Below are positions 53,396 to 61,618 of a stretch of DNA of 64,000 nt, in pieces (the stretch's first letter is position 1; every line of letters begins with the position of its first letter). A program made the position numbers and the translations under genes. The DNA comes from Pseudomonas sp. A34-9 (lineage in GTDB: Bacteria; Pseudomonadota; Gammaproteobacteria; Pseudomonadales; Pseudomonadaceae): assembly GCF_029543085.1 (NCBI RefSeq), contig NZ_CP119967.1, positions 5,557,001 through 5,621,000 of the forward strand, read 5' to 3'. The notes below the pieces were generated by a model. That model saw nothing but the letters and a program-made list of their open reading frames with translations, was not told where the DNA came from and ran no database searches.

Positions 53396-54172
53396 TTACC
53401 AGTAGTTTTCCACGGCCACCTGCCCGGGCCGACGGGTCAGGCTCAGGCTCATGTGGCGCTTTTTCAGCAACGCGCGAGTGTCATCGATCATCTGCGGATT
53501 GCCACACAGCATGACCCGCGAGTGTTCCACCGAAAGCGCCACACCCGCGGCACGTTCCAGTTCACCGTTTTCAATCAATGTGGTGATGCGCCCGTGCAGT
53601 GCGCCAGGATGCACTTCACGCGTCACTGTCGCGATGAACTGCAATTTGTGCGCATATTCGCTGAGGTATTCACGCTGCGTGAGCCCGGCTATCAACTGCT
53701 GATACGCCAGTTCCCGCGCTTCGCGCACGCTGTACACCAGAATGATGCGCTCGAATTTTTCCCAGACTTCGAAGTCCTGCAGAATCGACAGAAACGGCGC
53801 CACCCCGGTGCCCGTCGATAACAGCCATAGATCGCGGCCGTCGACAAAGCGATCAAGAGTCAGATACCCGAAAGCCTGGCGATCCACGAGCAAGGTGTCG
53901 CCGACCCTGAGACGACTCAGCTCACTGGTGAATTCACCGCCCGGCACCACGATGGAAAAGAACTCAAGAAACTCGTCAAAAGGCGACGACACCATCGAAT
54001 AAGCCCGCCACACGATACTGCCATCGGCTTTGGTCACACCCAGCCTGGCGAACTGCCCTGCACGGAAACGAAAACCTGCGTCACGGCTGGTTCGCAAGGT
54101 AAACAGGCTCGGGGTCAAAGGCTGTACCTCGAGCAACGTCTGTGTGGTGAATTTCTCTGCGCTGGCGGTCAT
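53396..54172 (-). CDS. fpr: Ferredoxin/flavodoxin-NADP+ reductase Fpr
   Basis: 258 residues. FAD site RAYSMVSSP, NADP site LSTGTGVAPFLSI, and the YW-type terminus VAVENYW, typical of bacterial Fpr subclass I. Supplies or drains electrons for ferredoxin and flavodoxin; linked to oxidative stress in pseudomonads. Start at 54172 has GGAG six bases upstream; the next ATG upstream, at 54184, lacks such a site. The LuxR gene lies divergent. Confidence 0.94.
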   Translation of the reverse strand: MTASAEKFTTQTLLEVQPLTPSLFTLRTSRDAGFRFRAGQFARLGVTKADGSIVWRAYSMVSSPFDEFLEFFSIVVPGGEFTSELSRLRVGDTLLVDRQAFGYLTLDRFVDGRDLWLLSTGTGVAPFLSILQDFEVWEKFERIILVYSVREARELAYQQLIAGLTQREYLSEYAHKLQFIATVTREVHPGALHGRITTLIENGELERAAGVALSVEHSRVMLCGNPQMIDDTRALLKKRHMSLSLTRRPGQVAVENYW

Positions 54173-54473
54173 GGGGTACTCCATTGAACGATTGCCGTCA
54201 GTGTCGCGCAAATCGACCGCATCAAACACCGACAATGAGTAATGCCATTCGCCTACGTGAATGGAATTCAACTCATTAATAAAACTTCAGTATTTAGAAT
54301 TTAGGATGACAACTTAAATACCAAACTCGGCCAATCGCTAAGAACCTTTTATAAAAACATTCTCACCTTCAATATCGAAAAAATTTAATGCCCGTTGTAT
54401 GAAACGTCCTACACTCCGTTGCGTGCAGGATCTTTTGGATCCATTCGCCCCGCACCCCGATGGAGATTCTGTA
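54173..54473. other. AT-rich divergent region between fpr and the LuxR gene
   Basis: About 300 bp with no supported gene; noticeably AT-rich from 54261 to 54390 compared with the rest of the window. Must carry both promoters. No clear lux-box palindrome was seen. Confidence 0.4.
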
Positions 54474-55187
54474 ATGGAAACGTGGAAGGAGTCGCAGTTA
54501 AAGCAACTGACCTTTGCCAAGGGTATAGATGCTGCCTATCCGATTCTGCTGAGATTCGCTGAAAACCTCGGTTTTAATTTTTGTGCAGTTTCGGTGACCT
54601 CAGCCAATCGAGAATTACAACTCAATGCCTTACAAATCAATAACTACCCCAAAGAATGGAACAGCCAATATAACCAGAAAAGTTACAGTAAAATCGACCC
54701 ACTGATAGCACACTGCAATCATTCGATGATGCCGATCATCTGGAGCGAGTCAGTCTTCACAGAAACTCCGCAGCTCTGGCACGGCTTGCAACAACATGGA
54801 CTGCAACATGGCTGGTCGCAATCATTCCATCATGAGCCCAGCGGTTTGTGCAGCATTATCAGCCTGGCCCGCAAACACTGTTCGATCAGTCCCTTGGAGC
54901 TATACGAGCATTTTGGTTATATGTTCTATGCCGCCAGTCATCTGAGTGAACTCTTTGCCCGGACGATGCCGCCACAGTCTCTCAAACCCCGGCAACCGCA
55001 CCTTTCGCCACGAGAACTGGAGGTTCTGCAACTGTCCGCGGGAGGCAAAACGGCCTATGAGATTTCCAAAATACTCAGCCTGAGCGAACGCACGGTTAAC
55101 TACCACGTGCAAAACGTCATTGAGAAGCTCAACGTCTGCAACAAGATTTCCGCAGTAATCGCGGCCGCCAGAGCCGGCATCATCTAA
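54474..55187 (+). CDS. LuxR-family quorum-sensing regulator without a neighbouring LuxI (LuxR solo)
   Basis: 237 residues. The N-terminal autoinducer-binding domain has Trp62, Tyr66, Asp75, Pro76 and Trp90, spaced exactly as W57, Y61, D70, P71 and W85 of TraR, so the acyl-homoserine-lactone pocket is complete. The C-terminal GerE/LuxR HTH is LSPRELEVLQLSAGGKTAYE ... SERTVNYHVQNVIEKLNV. No luxI-type gene is in the window. The start at 54474 has GGAG eight bases before. The gene is AT-richer than its neighbours (TTA, ATA and AAA codons), suggesting later acquisition. Confidence 0.9.
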   Translation: METWKESQLKQLTFAKGIDAAYPILLRFAENLGFNFCAVSVTSANRELQLNALQINNYPKEWNSQYNQKSYSKIDPLIAHCNHSMMPIIWSESVFTETPQLWHGLQQHGLQHGWSQSFHHEPSGLCSIISLARKHCSISPLELYEHFGYMFYAASHLSELFARTMPPQSLKPRQPHLSPRELEVLQLSAGGKTAYEISKILSLSERTVNYHVQNVIEKLNVCNKISAVIAAARAGII

Positions 55188-55364
55188 TCGATCAGTCTTG
55201 CGTCCCCTATAAAACGTGCAGGTAATAACGAAGAAAAAAACGTACCATTCGCGACCCTCCTGAGTGATGACGTGAACGTTCTGCGTTGCATTACACTCAG
55301 TCGGTTCCGCCGCACATCGTCAGGGCTGCGGAACACCCCGTTGATTACCCTGAGTTCCCGCCCG

Positions 55365-56489
55365 ATGCCTTTGCTTGATACGCCTTTTGCCCAACTCGAC
55401 CTGATCCGCCAGCCCGAACAGCAGAACGAACCGCTGCAGGCATTCGATGCGGCCGACGAATACCTGCTCAACCATCTGGCGGCGCAGCAACCGACGGCTG
55501 ACACGCGCGTATTGGTACTCAACGACAGCTTCGGTGCACTGGCAGCCAGCCTGCTCGGCAAGGTCCGGATCAGCAGCAGCGGCGACTCGTTTCTGGGTTT
55601 TCAGGGGCTGGAAAAAAACCTGCTGCGCAATGGCCTGGCGTTCGATGCCATTCGTGGAGTTCCCGCCAGTGAGCCATTGGTCGGACCGTTCGACCGGGTG
55701 CTGATCCGCGTACCGAAAACCCTCGCGCTGCTGGAAGAACAACTGATCCGCCTGCAGGGGCAACTCGCACCCGGCGCCGAAGTGATCGCCGCCGCCATGG
55801 TCAAGCACTTGCCCCGCGCCGCCGGTGATTTGCTCGAGCGCTACATCGGCCCGGTGCAAGCCTCTCTCGCAGTGAAGAAGGCGCGGCTGTTGATCGCCAC
55901 GCCCGAAGCCAAAGCTGCGGCCGTCTCGCCCTACCCTTCACGGTATCGCCTCGATGAGCCGCCGATTGAATTACTCAACCATGCCAACGTCTTCTGCCGC
56001 GAAGGCCTGGACATTGGTACGCGGGCCTTTCTGCCGCATCTGCCGAAAAACCTGGGCAATGCCCGCGTCGCCGATCTGGGCTGTGGCAACGGTGTTCTCG
56101 CGATCGCCAGCGCTCTGCACAACCCCGATGCGCATTACACGCTGGTCGACGAATCGTTCATGGCGGTGCAATCGGCTGCCGAGAACTGGCGCGCAGCGCT
56201 GGGTGATCGCGAGGTGATCGTGCGTGCCGGCGATGGTCTGGCCGGGCAGGAACCGCAATCGCTGGACGTGGTGCTGTGCAATCCGCCGTTCCATCAGCAG
56301 CAGGTGGTCGGTGACTTTCTGGCCTGGCGCATGTTCCAGCAAGCGCGCGAAGCGTTGGTAGTCGGTGGCGCGCTGTACATCGTCGGCAACCGTCATTTGG
56401 GTTACCACAGCAAACTGGCGCGGCTGTTCCGTGGCGTCGAGCAAGTGGCTGCCACGCCGAAATTCGTGATCCTCAAGGCCCGCAAGTAA
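55365..56489 (+). CDS. rlmG: 23S rRNA (guanine-1835-N2)-methyltransferase RlmG
   Basis: 374 residues. Two-domain methyltransferase: degenerate N-terminal half (RVLVLNDSFGALAASL; RVPKTLALLEEQL) and catalytic C-terminal half with NHANVFCREGLDIGTRAFLPHLP, the SAM motif VADLGCGNGVLAI and the NPPF motif (LCNPPFHQQ). Close to E. coli RlmG over its whole length. The ATG at 55365 is chosen by that match; the upstream frame to 55272 has no support. Confidence 0.93.
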   Translation: MPLLDTPFAQLDLIRQPEQQNEPLQAFDAADEYLLNHLAAQQPTADTRVLVLNDSFGALAASLLGKVRISSSGDSFLGFQGLEKNLLRNGLAFDAIRGVPASEPLVGPFDRVLIRVPKTLALLEEQLIRLQGQLAPGAEVIAAAMVKHLPRAAGDLLERYIGPVQASLAVKKARLLIATPEAKAAAVSPYPSRYRLDEPPIELLNHANVFCREGLDIGTRAFLPHLPKNLGNARVADLGCGNGVLAIASALHNPDAHYTLVDESFMAVQSAAENWRAALGDREVIVRAGDGLAGQEPQSLDVVLCNPPFHQQQVVGDFLAWRMFQQAREALVVGGALYIVGNRHLGYHSKLARLFRGVEQVAATPKFVILKARK

Positions 56490-56498
56490 CCTTCAGGC

Positions 56499-56525
56499 AA
56501 AAAAAACCCTCCGCGAGGAGGGTTG
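56499..56525. terminator. Terminator between rlmG and the cio operon
   Basis: AAAAAAAACCCTCC-GCGA-GGAGGGTT hairpin (A run left). The A run serves the leftward cio operon; on the plus strand the stem ends rlmG transcripts with TTGC only. Confidence 0.75.
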
Positions 56526-56561
56526 CAAAGCCGTACCCGAAGGCGCCGGGACGGGGATGTT

Positions 56562-56729
56562 TCAGTGCGTGGTCAGGCCTGCCGCATTCATGAACATGCG
56601 CATCAGGCTGGCGGCGATAAACAGCACGCCAACACTGCCGACCCAGATCAGGGCCAACCAGCCGAGCCGCTGCCACAGCGGTTTTTTTTCAGCTTCTTCA
56701 ATGTCGTGCAGAGAATGTTTGCCGGTCAT
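56562..56729 (-). CDS. DUF2474 (CydP-type) 55-residue membrane peptide of the cio operon
   Basis: Read by hand because it is below the usual length cutoff: MTGKHSLHDIEEAEKKPLWQ, then a single TM helix (LGWLALIWVGSVGVLFIAAS) and LMRMFMNAAGLTTH. AGAGG lies about nine bases before the ATG. DUF2474 proteins are encoded next to CioAB/CydAB oxidases and are a small partner subunit in at least one species, by recall. It is the third gene of the leftward cioA-cioB unit, 62 bp after cioB. Confidence 0.85.
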   Translation of the reverse strand: MTGKHSLHDIEEAEKKPLWQRLGWLALIWVGSVGVLFIAASLMRMFMNAAGLTTH

Positions 56730-56791
56730 TTTCTTCAAACCTCTTCAAGATTGATGGCGCCATTGCCGACGCCATCGCAGCAGGTTTTTGC

Positions 56792-57799
56792 TCAGTGATA
56801 ACCGTCTTCATGGGTGACCTTGCCGCGGAACACGTAGTAGCTCCAGAAGGTGTAACCCAGGATGAACGGGATGATGAACAGCGTGCCCACCAACATGAAG
56901 CCCTGACTTTGCGGTGGCGCGGCGGCGTCCCAGATCGAAATCGATGGCGGTACGATGTTCGGCCACAGGCTGATGCCCAAACCGCTATAGCCGAGGAAAA
57001 TCAGCACAAGGGTCAGCAGGAACGGCATGTAGTTGGCGTTACGCGCCACGGCGCGGATCAGACCGTACATCGTCACCAGCACCAGAATCGGCACCGGCAT
57101 GAACCAGAACAGGTTGGGCATGCTGAACCAGCGCGAGGCGATTTCCGGGTGGGCCAGCGGCGTCCACAGACTGACGACACCGATCACCGCCAATAGCACG
57201 AAGGCCAGTGGCCGTGCCAGATTGTGCATCTGCTCTTGCAGCTTGCCTTCGGTTTTCATGATCAGCCAGGTGCAACCGAGCAAGGCATACGCCACCACCA
57301 GCGCCGCGCCGCAGAACAGCGTGAACGGCGTCAGCCAGTCGAGTGATCCGCCGGCGAACTGCCGATTGACCACCGGCAAGCCGTCGATGAACGCCCCCAG
57401 CGCCACACCCTGAAAGAACGTCGCCGCGACCGAGCCGCCGATGAACGCTTTGTCCCACAGGTGACGCTTGTCGTCCTTGGCCTTGAAGCGGAACTCGAAC
57501 GCCACGCCGCGAAAGATCAAGCCGATCAGCATAAAGATCAGCGGCAGGTACAACGCCGACAACACCACCGAATAGGCCAGCGGGAATGCGCCGAACAATG
57601 CCGCGCCGCCCAGCACCAGCCAGGTTTCGTTGCCGTCCCAGACCGGGGCGACGGTGTTCATCATCACATCACGGTCGACTTTGCCGGGGATGAACGGGAA
57701 GAGAATCCCGATCCCCAGGTCGAAGCCGTCCATGACCACGTACATCATGATGCCGAAGATGATGATCACGGCCCAGATCAGCGGAAGATCAATACCCAT
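56792..57799 (-). CDS. cioB: Cyanide-insensitive quinol oxidase subunit II (CioB/CydB)
   Basis: 335 residues, about eight TM helices. MGIDLPLIWAVIIIFGIMMYVVMDGFDLGIGIL is the CydB start; WDGNETWLVLGGAALFGAFP is the conserved central motif. The protein pairs with CioA and reduces oxygen to water. It starts 3 bp after the cioA stop. Confidence 0.95.
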   Translation of the reverse strand: MGIDLPLIWAVIIIFGIMMYVVMDGFDLGIGILFPFIPGKVDRDVMMNTVAPVWDGNETWLVLGGAALFGAFPLAYSVVLSALYLPLIFMLIGLIFRGVAFEFRFKAKDDKRHLWDKAFIGGSVAATFFQGVALGAFIDGLPVVNRQFAGGSLDWLTPFTLFCGAALVVAYALLGCTWLIMKTEGKLQEQMHNLARPLAFVLLAVIGVVSLWTPLAHPEIASRWFSMPNLFWFMPVPILVLVTMYGLIRAVARNANYMPFLLTLVLIFLGYSGLGISLWPNIVPPSISIWDAAAPPQSQGFMLVGTLFIIPFILGYTFWSYYVFRGKVTHEDGYH

Positions 57800-57802
57800 G
57801 GC

Positions 57803-59248
57803 TCAAATCTCCTTGGTCAGGCTGGGGGTGTCGTCGTGATCGGCATCGGCCGTATCGTCGGCGGCGGACAACGGACGCGCCGGTGTGCGCTGTTTGCCTG
57901 GACCACCGTCCGGTGTCTCGGCGCCTTCGCTGATCTTCGGCCCTTTGCGCACCAGACGCATCATGTAACCGAGGCCCGCGCCGAACAGGGCGAAATACAC
58001 CACCACAAACATGATCAGGGTGATGCTCATCTGCATGAAGCTGTGGTTGGAAGAAGCATCGGCGGTGCGCATCAAGCCGTAGACCACCCACGGCTGACGA
58101 CCGATCTCGGTGGTGAACCAGCCGGCGAGAATCGCGATCAGGCCGGACGGCCCCATCCACAACGCCAGGTACAGGAACGGCCGCGAGGTGTAGAGCGAAT
58201 CCCGCTTGCGCAGCCACAGACTCCACAAACCGGTGAAGATCATCAGGAAACCCAGGCCGACCATGATCCGGAACGACCAGAACACGATGGTCGAATTCGG
58301 CCGGTCCTGCGGCGGGAATTCCTTGAGCGCGGGCACCTGTTTGTCCAGCGAGTGGGTCAGGATCAGGCTGCCGAGGTACGGAATCTCCACGGCGAACTTG
58401 GTTTTCTCTTCTTTCATGTCCGGCCAGCCGAACAGGATCAGCGGCGTGGCTTCGTCGCCTTTGTTTTCCCAGTGACCTTCGATCGCGGCGATTTTTGCCG
58501 GCTGATGCTCGAGGGTATTAAGACCATGGAAGTCGCCGATGACGGCCTGGATCGGCGCAACTATCAGCGCCATCCACATCGCCATCGAGAGCATGGTACG
58601 GATCGCCGGGTTGTCCTTGCCGCGCAGCAAGTGCCAGGCCGCCGAGGAGCCGACGAAGAACGCCGTGGCGACGAACGCCGCCGTCGCCATGTGCATCAGG
58701 CGATAGGGGAACGAAGGATTGAAGATGATCGCCAGCCAGTCGGTGGGAATCACCTGGCCGTTGACGATTTCAAAGCCTTGCGGGGTCTGCATCCAGCTAT
58801 TGGAAGCGAGAATCCAGAACGTTGAAATCAGCGTACCGATGGCCACCATCACCGTGGCGAAGAAGTGCAGCCCACGCCCGACCTTGTTCCAGCCGAACAG
58901 CATCACGCCGAGGAAACCGGCTTCGAGGAAGAATGCCGTGAGCACCTCATAGGTCAGCAACGGCCCGGTGACAGCACCGGCGAAGTCCGAGAAGCGGCTC
59001 CAGTTGGTGCCGAACTGGTAGGCCATGACCAACCCCGAAACCACGCCCATGCCGAAGTTGACGGCAAAGATCTTCGACCAGAAATGGTAGAGGTCACGGT
59101 AGGTGTCGTTGCGGGTTTTCAGCCACAGGCCTTCGAGCACCGCAAGGTAACTCGCCAGACCGATGGTGATGGCCGGGAACAGGATGTGGAACGAGATGGT
59201 GAACGCGAACTGAATTCGGGCGAGATCGAGTGCCTCTAAACCGAACAT
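57803..59248 (-). CDS. cioA: Cyanide-insensitive quinol oxidase subunit I (CioA/CydA)
   Basis: 481 residues, about nine TM helices. Haem ligands are visible as His in SFHILFPA, His in RLMHMATAAF and Met in FRIMVGLG; TTEIGRQPWVVYGLMRTADA is the quinol-side motif. The Q-loop is of the short (CIO) type. The start at 59248 has AGAGGAAG upstream; the frame to 59380 is upstream noise. The enzyme lets cells respire in cyanide or low oxygen; the ANR box at 59411 suggests control by oxygen. Confidence 0.95.
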   Translation of the reverse strand: MFGLEALDLARIQFAFTISFHILFPAITIGLASYLAVLEGLWLKTRNDTYRDLYHFWSKIFAVNFGMGVVSGLVMAYQFGTNWSRFSDFAGAVTGPLLTYEVLTAFFLEAGFLGVMLFGWNKVGRGLHFFATVMVAIGTLISTFWILASNSWMQTPQGFEIVNGQVIPTDWLAIIFNPSFPYRLMHMATAAFVATAFFVGSSAAWHLLRGKDNPAIRTMLSMAMWMALIVAPIQAVIGDFHGLNTLEHQPAKIAAIEGHWENKGDEATPLILFGWPDMKEEKTKFAVEIPYLGSLILTHSLDKQVPALKEFPPQDRPNSTIVFWSFRIMVGLGFLMIFTGLWSLWLRKRDSLYTSRPFLYLALWMGPSGLIAILAGWFTTEIGRQPWVVYGLMRTADASSNHSFMQMSITLIMFVVVYFALFGAGLGYMMRLVRKGPKISEGAETPDGGPGKQRTPARPLSAADDTADADHDDTPSLTKEI

Positions 59249-59708
59249 AAGTCTTCCTCTGTCAGGTAATACCGGCTGCGGGCCCGGAGGCCTGCACCCA
59301 CTGCCCCCACGGATATGGAGTGCGGCGAATTCTGATTCGTTCTTTTTAAACAACCATCGCAACGCAGGGAGTCTGGCCAACTGGCCACCGGATCAATTCC
59401 GTCTGGGGTCTTGATCTGGATCAAGCAACGTTGAAAGAGTAGTCCCATTTTTGCCGATGAACCGCGTGGTCGTTTGCCGCGTGACAAGTTGCCTCATTGC
59501 TGCGGCAATGCTCTGCCACACATCCCCGACGGGTCGTAAGCGAGGAAAACAGTACTGATTCCGAGGACGACACAAATTCCCGAACAGCAGAATCAATCTG
59601 CACCGCAGACAAATCGATGTCCTCCTAACTAAATTTTTTGTCATAGCAACTTCCTGTTACAGACTGGTGATAACCTCGGCATTCCCCTCGAGCCAGACCT
59701 GCCTTCAG
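59249..59708. other. 460-bp divergent regulatory region between cioA and the MFS gene
   Basis: No gene supported; short open frames here have no ribosome site or homology that I can see. It carries the ANR box (59411-59424) and must hold both promoters. Confidence 0.6.
59411..59424. promoter_or_regulatory. Perfect ANR/FNR box upstream of cioAB
   Basis: TTGATCTGGATCAA matches TTGAT-N4-ATCAA exactly. It lies 163 bases before the cioA start. In P. aeruginosa ANR represses cioAB under low oxygen; the box could act that way or activate, depending on the promoter position, which is unknown. Confidence 0.85.
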
Positions 59709-60947
59709 ATGCCCAGCCAAGCGCCCCTGCTGTTACGTCATCATCGTCCGTTTCTCGCTTTCTGGTTCGCGCGGATTTTTACCGCCAGCGGTTTCCAGAT
59801 GCTCACCGTGGCGATTGGCTGGAACCTCTACCAATTGACCGGCAACGTCCTCGATCTGGGCCTGGTCGGGCTGGTCGAATTCGCCCCGCGCGTGCTGTTC
59901 ATGCTGCACACCGGGCATGTCGCCGACCGCTATGACCGGCGCAAAGTCGCCGCAATCTGTCAGTCGCTACAAGCGTTGATCGCCCTGGCGCTGGCCATCG
60001 GCAGCGCCACCGATCACGTCACCCGCGAGATGATCTTCATCCTCGCCTTCCTGCTCGGCGCGGCGCGTTCGTTCGAGATGCCGACCACTCAGGCACTGCT
60101 GCCGAGCATCGTGCCCAGTGCGTTATTCCCCCGCGCGGTGGCGGCGGCACAATCGGCGCAGCAGTCGGCGACCATCGTCGCCCCGGCGCTGGGCGGTTTG
60201 CTCTATGCATTCGGCAGCGTCTGGGTCTATGGCCCGACGGTGCTGCTCTATGTGATCGCCTGCACGCTGATGCTCAACCTGCCCGCGCGGCAAACGCCGC
60301 TGAACAAAGGCAAAGCGACGCTGGATTCGTTGCTGGCAGGGATTCGTTTCATTCGCAGCCGCCCGGACATTCTCGGGGCGATTTCGCTGGATTTGTTTGC
60401 GGTACTGCTCGGCGGGGCCACGGCGCTGTTGCCGGTGTTCGCCAAAGACATCCTGCTGACCGGGCCATGGGGCCTCGGCCTGCTGCGTTCGGCACCGGCG
60501 GTCGGCGCATTGGCGATGTCACTGTTCCTTGCGCGATTTGCCGTGGAACGCAATGTCGGCCGGGTGATGTTCACCGCGGTCGGCGTATTCGGCGTCGCCA
60601 CCATCGCCTTCGGCCTGTCGACCTCGTTCTGGTTCTCCCTGGCGGTGCTGGTAGTGCTCGGCGCGGCGGACATGATCAGCATGGTCATCCGTGCGTCTTT
60701 CGTACAACTGGAAACCCCGGACGAAATGCGCGGCCGGGTCAGCGCGGTGAACGGCCTGTTCATCGGTGCTTCGAATCAATTGGGCGAATTCGAATCCGGT
60801 GTCACCGCCCACTGGTTCGGCACGGTGCCGGCGGTGGTGATGGGCGGGATCGGCACGCTGGTGGTGACGGGGACGTGGATCAAACTGTTCCCGACGCTGG
60901 CCAAACGAGACCGGATGACGGAGTTGGTGGAAGAGGCGAAGGCCTGA
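59709..60947 (+). CDS. MFS transporter, EntS-like exporter
   Basis: 412 residues with about 12 TM segments. GHVADRYDRRKVA is the MFS cytoplasmic loop signature, and DEMRGRVSAVNGLFIGASNQLGEFESG is typical of the EntS (siderophore export) group. Substrate unknown; no siderophore gene nearby. The start MPSQAPLLLRHHRPF at 59709 is chosen from homologous beginnings; the frame is open to 59667. Confidence 0.85.
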   Translation: MPSQAPLLLRHHRPFLAFWFARIFTASGFQMLTVAIGWNLYQLTGNVLDLGLVGLVEFAPRVLFMLHTGHVADRYDRRKVAAICQSLQALIALALAIGSATDHVTREMIFILAFLLGAARSFEMPTTQALLPSIVPSALFPRAVAAAQSAQQSATIVAPALGGLLYAFGSVWVYGPTVLLYVIACTLMLNLPARQTPLNKGKATLDSLLAGIRFIRSRPDILGAISLDLFAVLLGGATALLPVFAKDILLTGPWGLGLLRSAPAVGALAMSLFLARFAVERNVGRVMFTAVGVFGVATIAFGLSTSFWFSLAVLVVLGAADMISMVIRASFVQLETPDEMRGRVSAVNGLFIGASNQLGEFESGVTAHWFGTVPAVVMGGIGTLVVTGTWIKLFPTLAKRDRMTELVEEAKA

Positions 60948-60978
60948 AAACCTTCAAAGCACAAGACGACTGAAAATG

Positions 60979-61025
60979 TGCGGTACATAGTTACCGCACT
61001 GAGTGTAATGTATCGCCTTACACTC
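60979..61025. promoter_or_regulatory. Two inverted repeats upstream of higBA
   Basis: TGCGGTA-CATAGT-TACCGCA (60979-60998) and GAGTGTAA-N9-TTACACTC (61001-61025). They sit just before higB and would suit an operator for the autoregulating antitoxin. Confidence 0.6.
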
Positions 61026-61031
61026 GAGCCC

Positions 61032-61310
61032 ATGGTCAAATCCTTTCAGCACAAAGGCCTTCGCGGCTTCTATGAAACAGGTTCGACTCGCGGGATTCGT
61101 GCCGACCACGCAAAACGGCTGTCGCGCATGCTGCAGTTCATGGATCGCGCTACGATTCCCGCAGACTTGGATCTTCCGGGCTGGCGCCTGCATCCATTGA
61201 ACGGTGAGCTGACGGAGTACTGGTCGCTGAGCGTTTCAGGCAACTGGCGAGTGATCTTTCGTTTTGTCGGTTCAGACATCGAATTGGTCGATTATCTGGA
61301 CTACCTCTGA
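61032..61310 (+). CDS. higB: RelE/ParE-family toxin HigB
   Basis: 92 residues. MVKSFQHKGLRGFYETGSTRGI ... LPGWRLHPLNGELTEYWSLSVSGNWRVIFRFVGSDIELVDYLDYL covers the whole HigB fold; the late basic/aromatic residues (RVIFRF) match ribosome-dependent mRNA endonucleases. It precedes its antitoxin by 14 bp, the reverse order of relBE and typical of higBA. The frame upstream to 60978 lies over the operator. Confidence 0.88.
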   Translation: MVKSFQHKGLRGFYETGSTRGIRADHAKRLSRMLQFMDRATIPADLDLPGWRLHPLNGELTEYWSLSVSGNWRVIFRFVGSDIELVDYLDYL

Positions 61311-61324
61311 CAGGAGGCAGGCTC

Positions 61325-61612
61325 ATGCCCATGCACAACCCGCCACACCCCGGTGAAACACTGCTGATGGATGTCTTGCCCGAGCTTGGCATCAGCGTGA
61401 CCGAATTAGCCCGACACTTGGGCTTCGCACGCCCGCATCTTTCACGTGTATTACACGGACATGCGCCAATCAGCCCCGATCTGGCTGTGCGTCTTGAGCG
61501 TGCCGGTATTGGCAAGGCGCGCGTGTGGCTAGGCGTACAAACCGACTATGATCTGTGGCAAGCGGAGCATCGGGAGCAACCGGCGATTGAACCTATCGCC
61601 GCGCACGCCTGA
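61325..61612 (+). CDS. higA: XRE-family antitoxin HigA
   Basis: 95 residues. HTH_XRE domain: HPGETLLMDVLPELGISVTELARHLGFARPHLSRVLHGHAPISPDLAVRLERAG. Inactivates HigB and represses its own promoter through the HTH. The C-terminal tail is unstructured (REQPAIEPIAAHA). A GGAGG site stands just before the start. Confidence 0.9.
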   Translation: MPMHNPPHPGETLLMDVLPELGISVTELARHLGFARPHLSRVLHGHAPISPDLAVRLERAGIGKARVWLGVQTDYDLWQAEHREQPAIEPIAAHA

Positions 61613-61618
61613 TCCCTT

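Noticed and set aside
54173..54473. lux-box type operator upstream of the LuxR solo
   Set aside because: No 20-bp dyad with the usual CT-N12-AG core could be found by eye.
55272..55364. Upstream extension of rlmG
   Set aside because: The E. coli-like N-terminus begins at the ATG 55365; the extension has no counterpart.
59249..59708. Small minus-strand open frames upstream of cioA (e.g. 59393-59644)
   Set aside because: Arg/Cys-rich shadow sequence, no ribosome site, and they overlap the ANR box.
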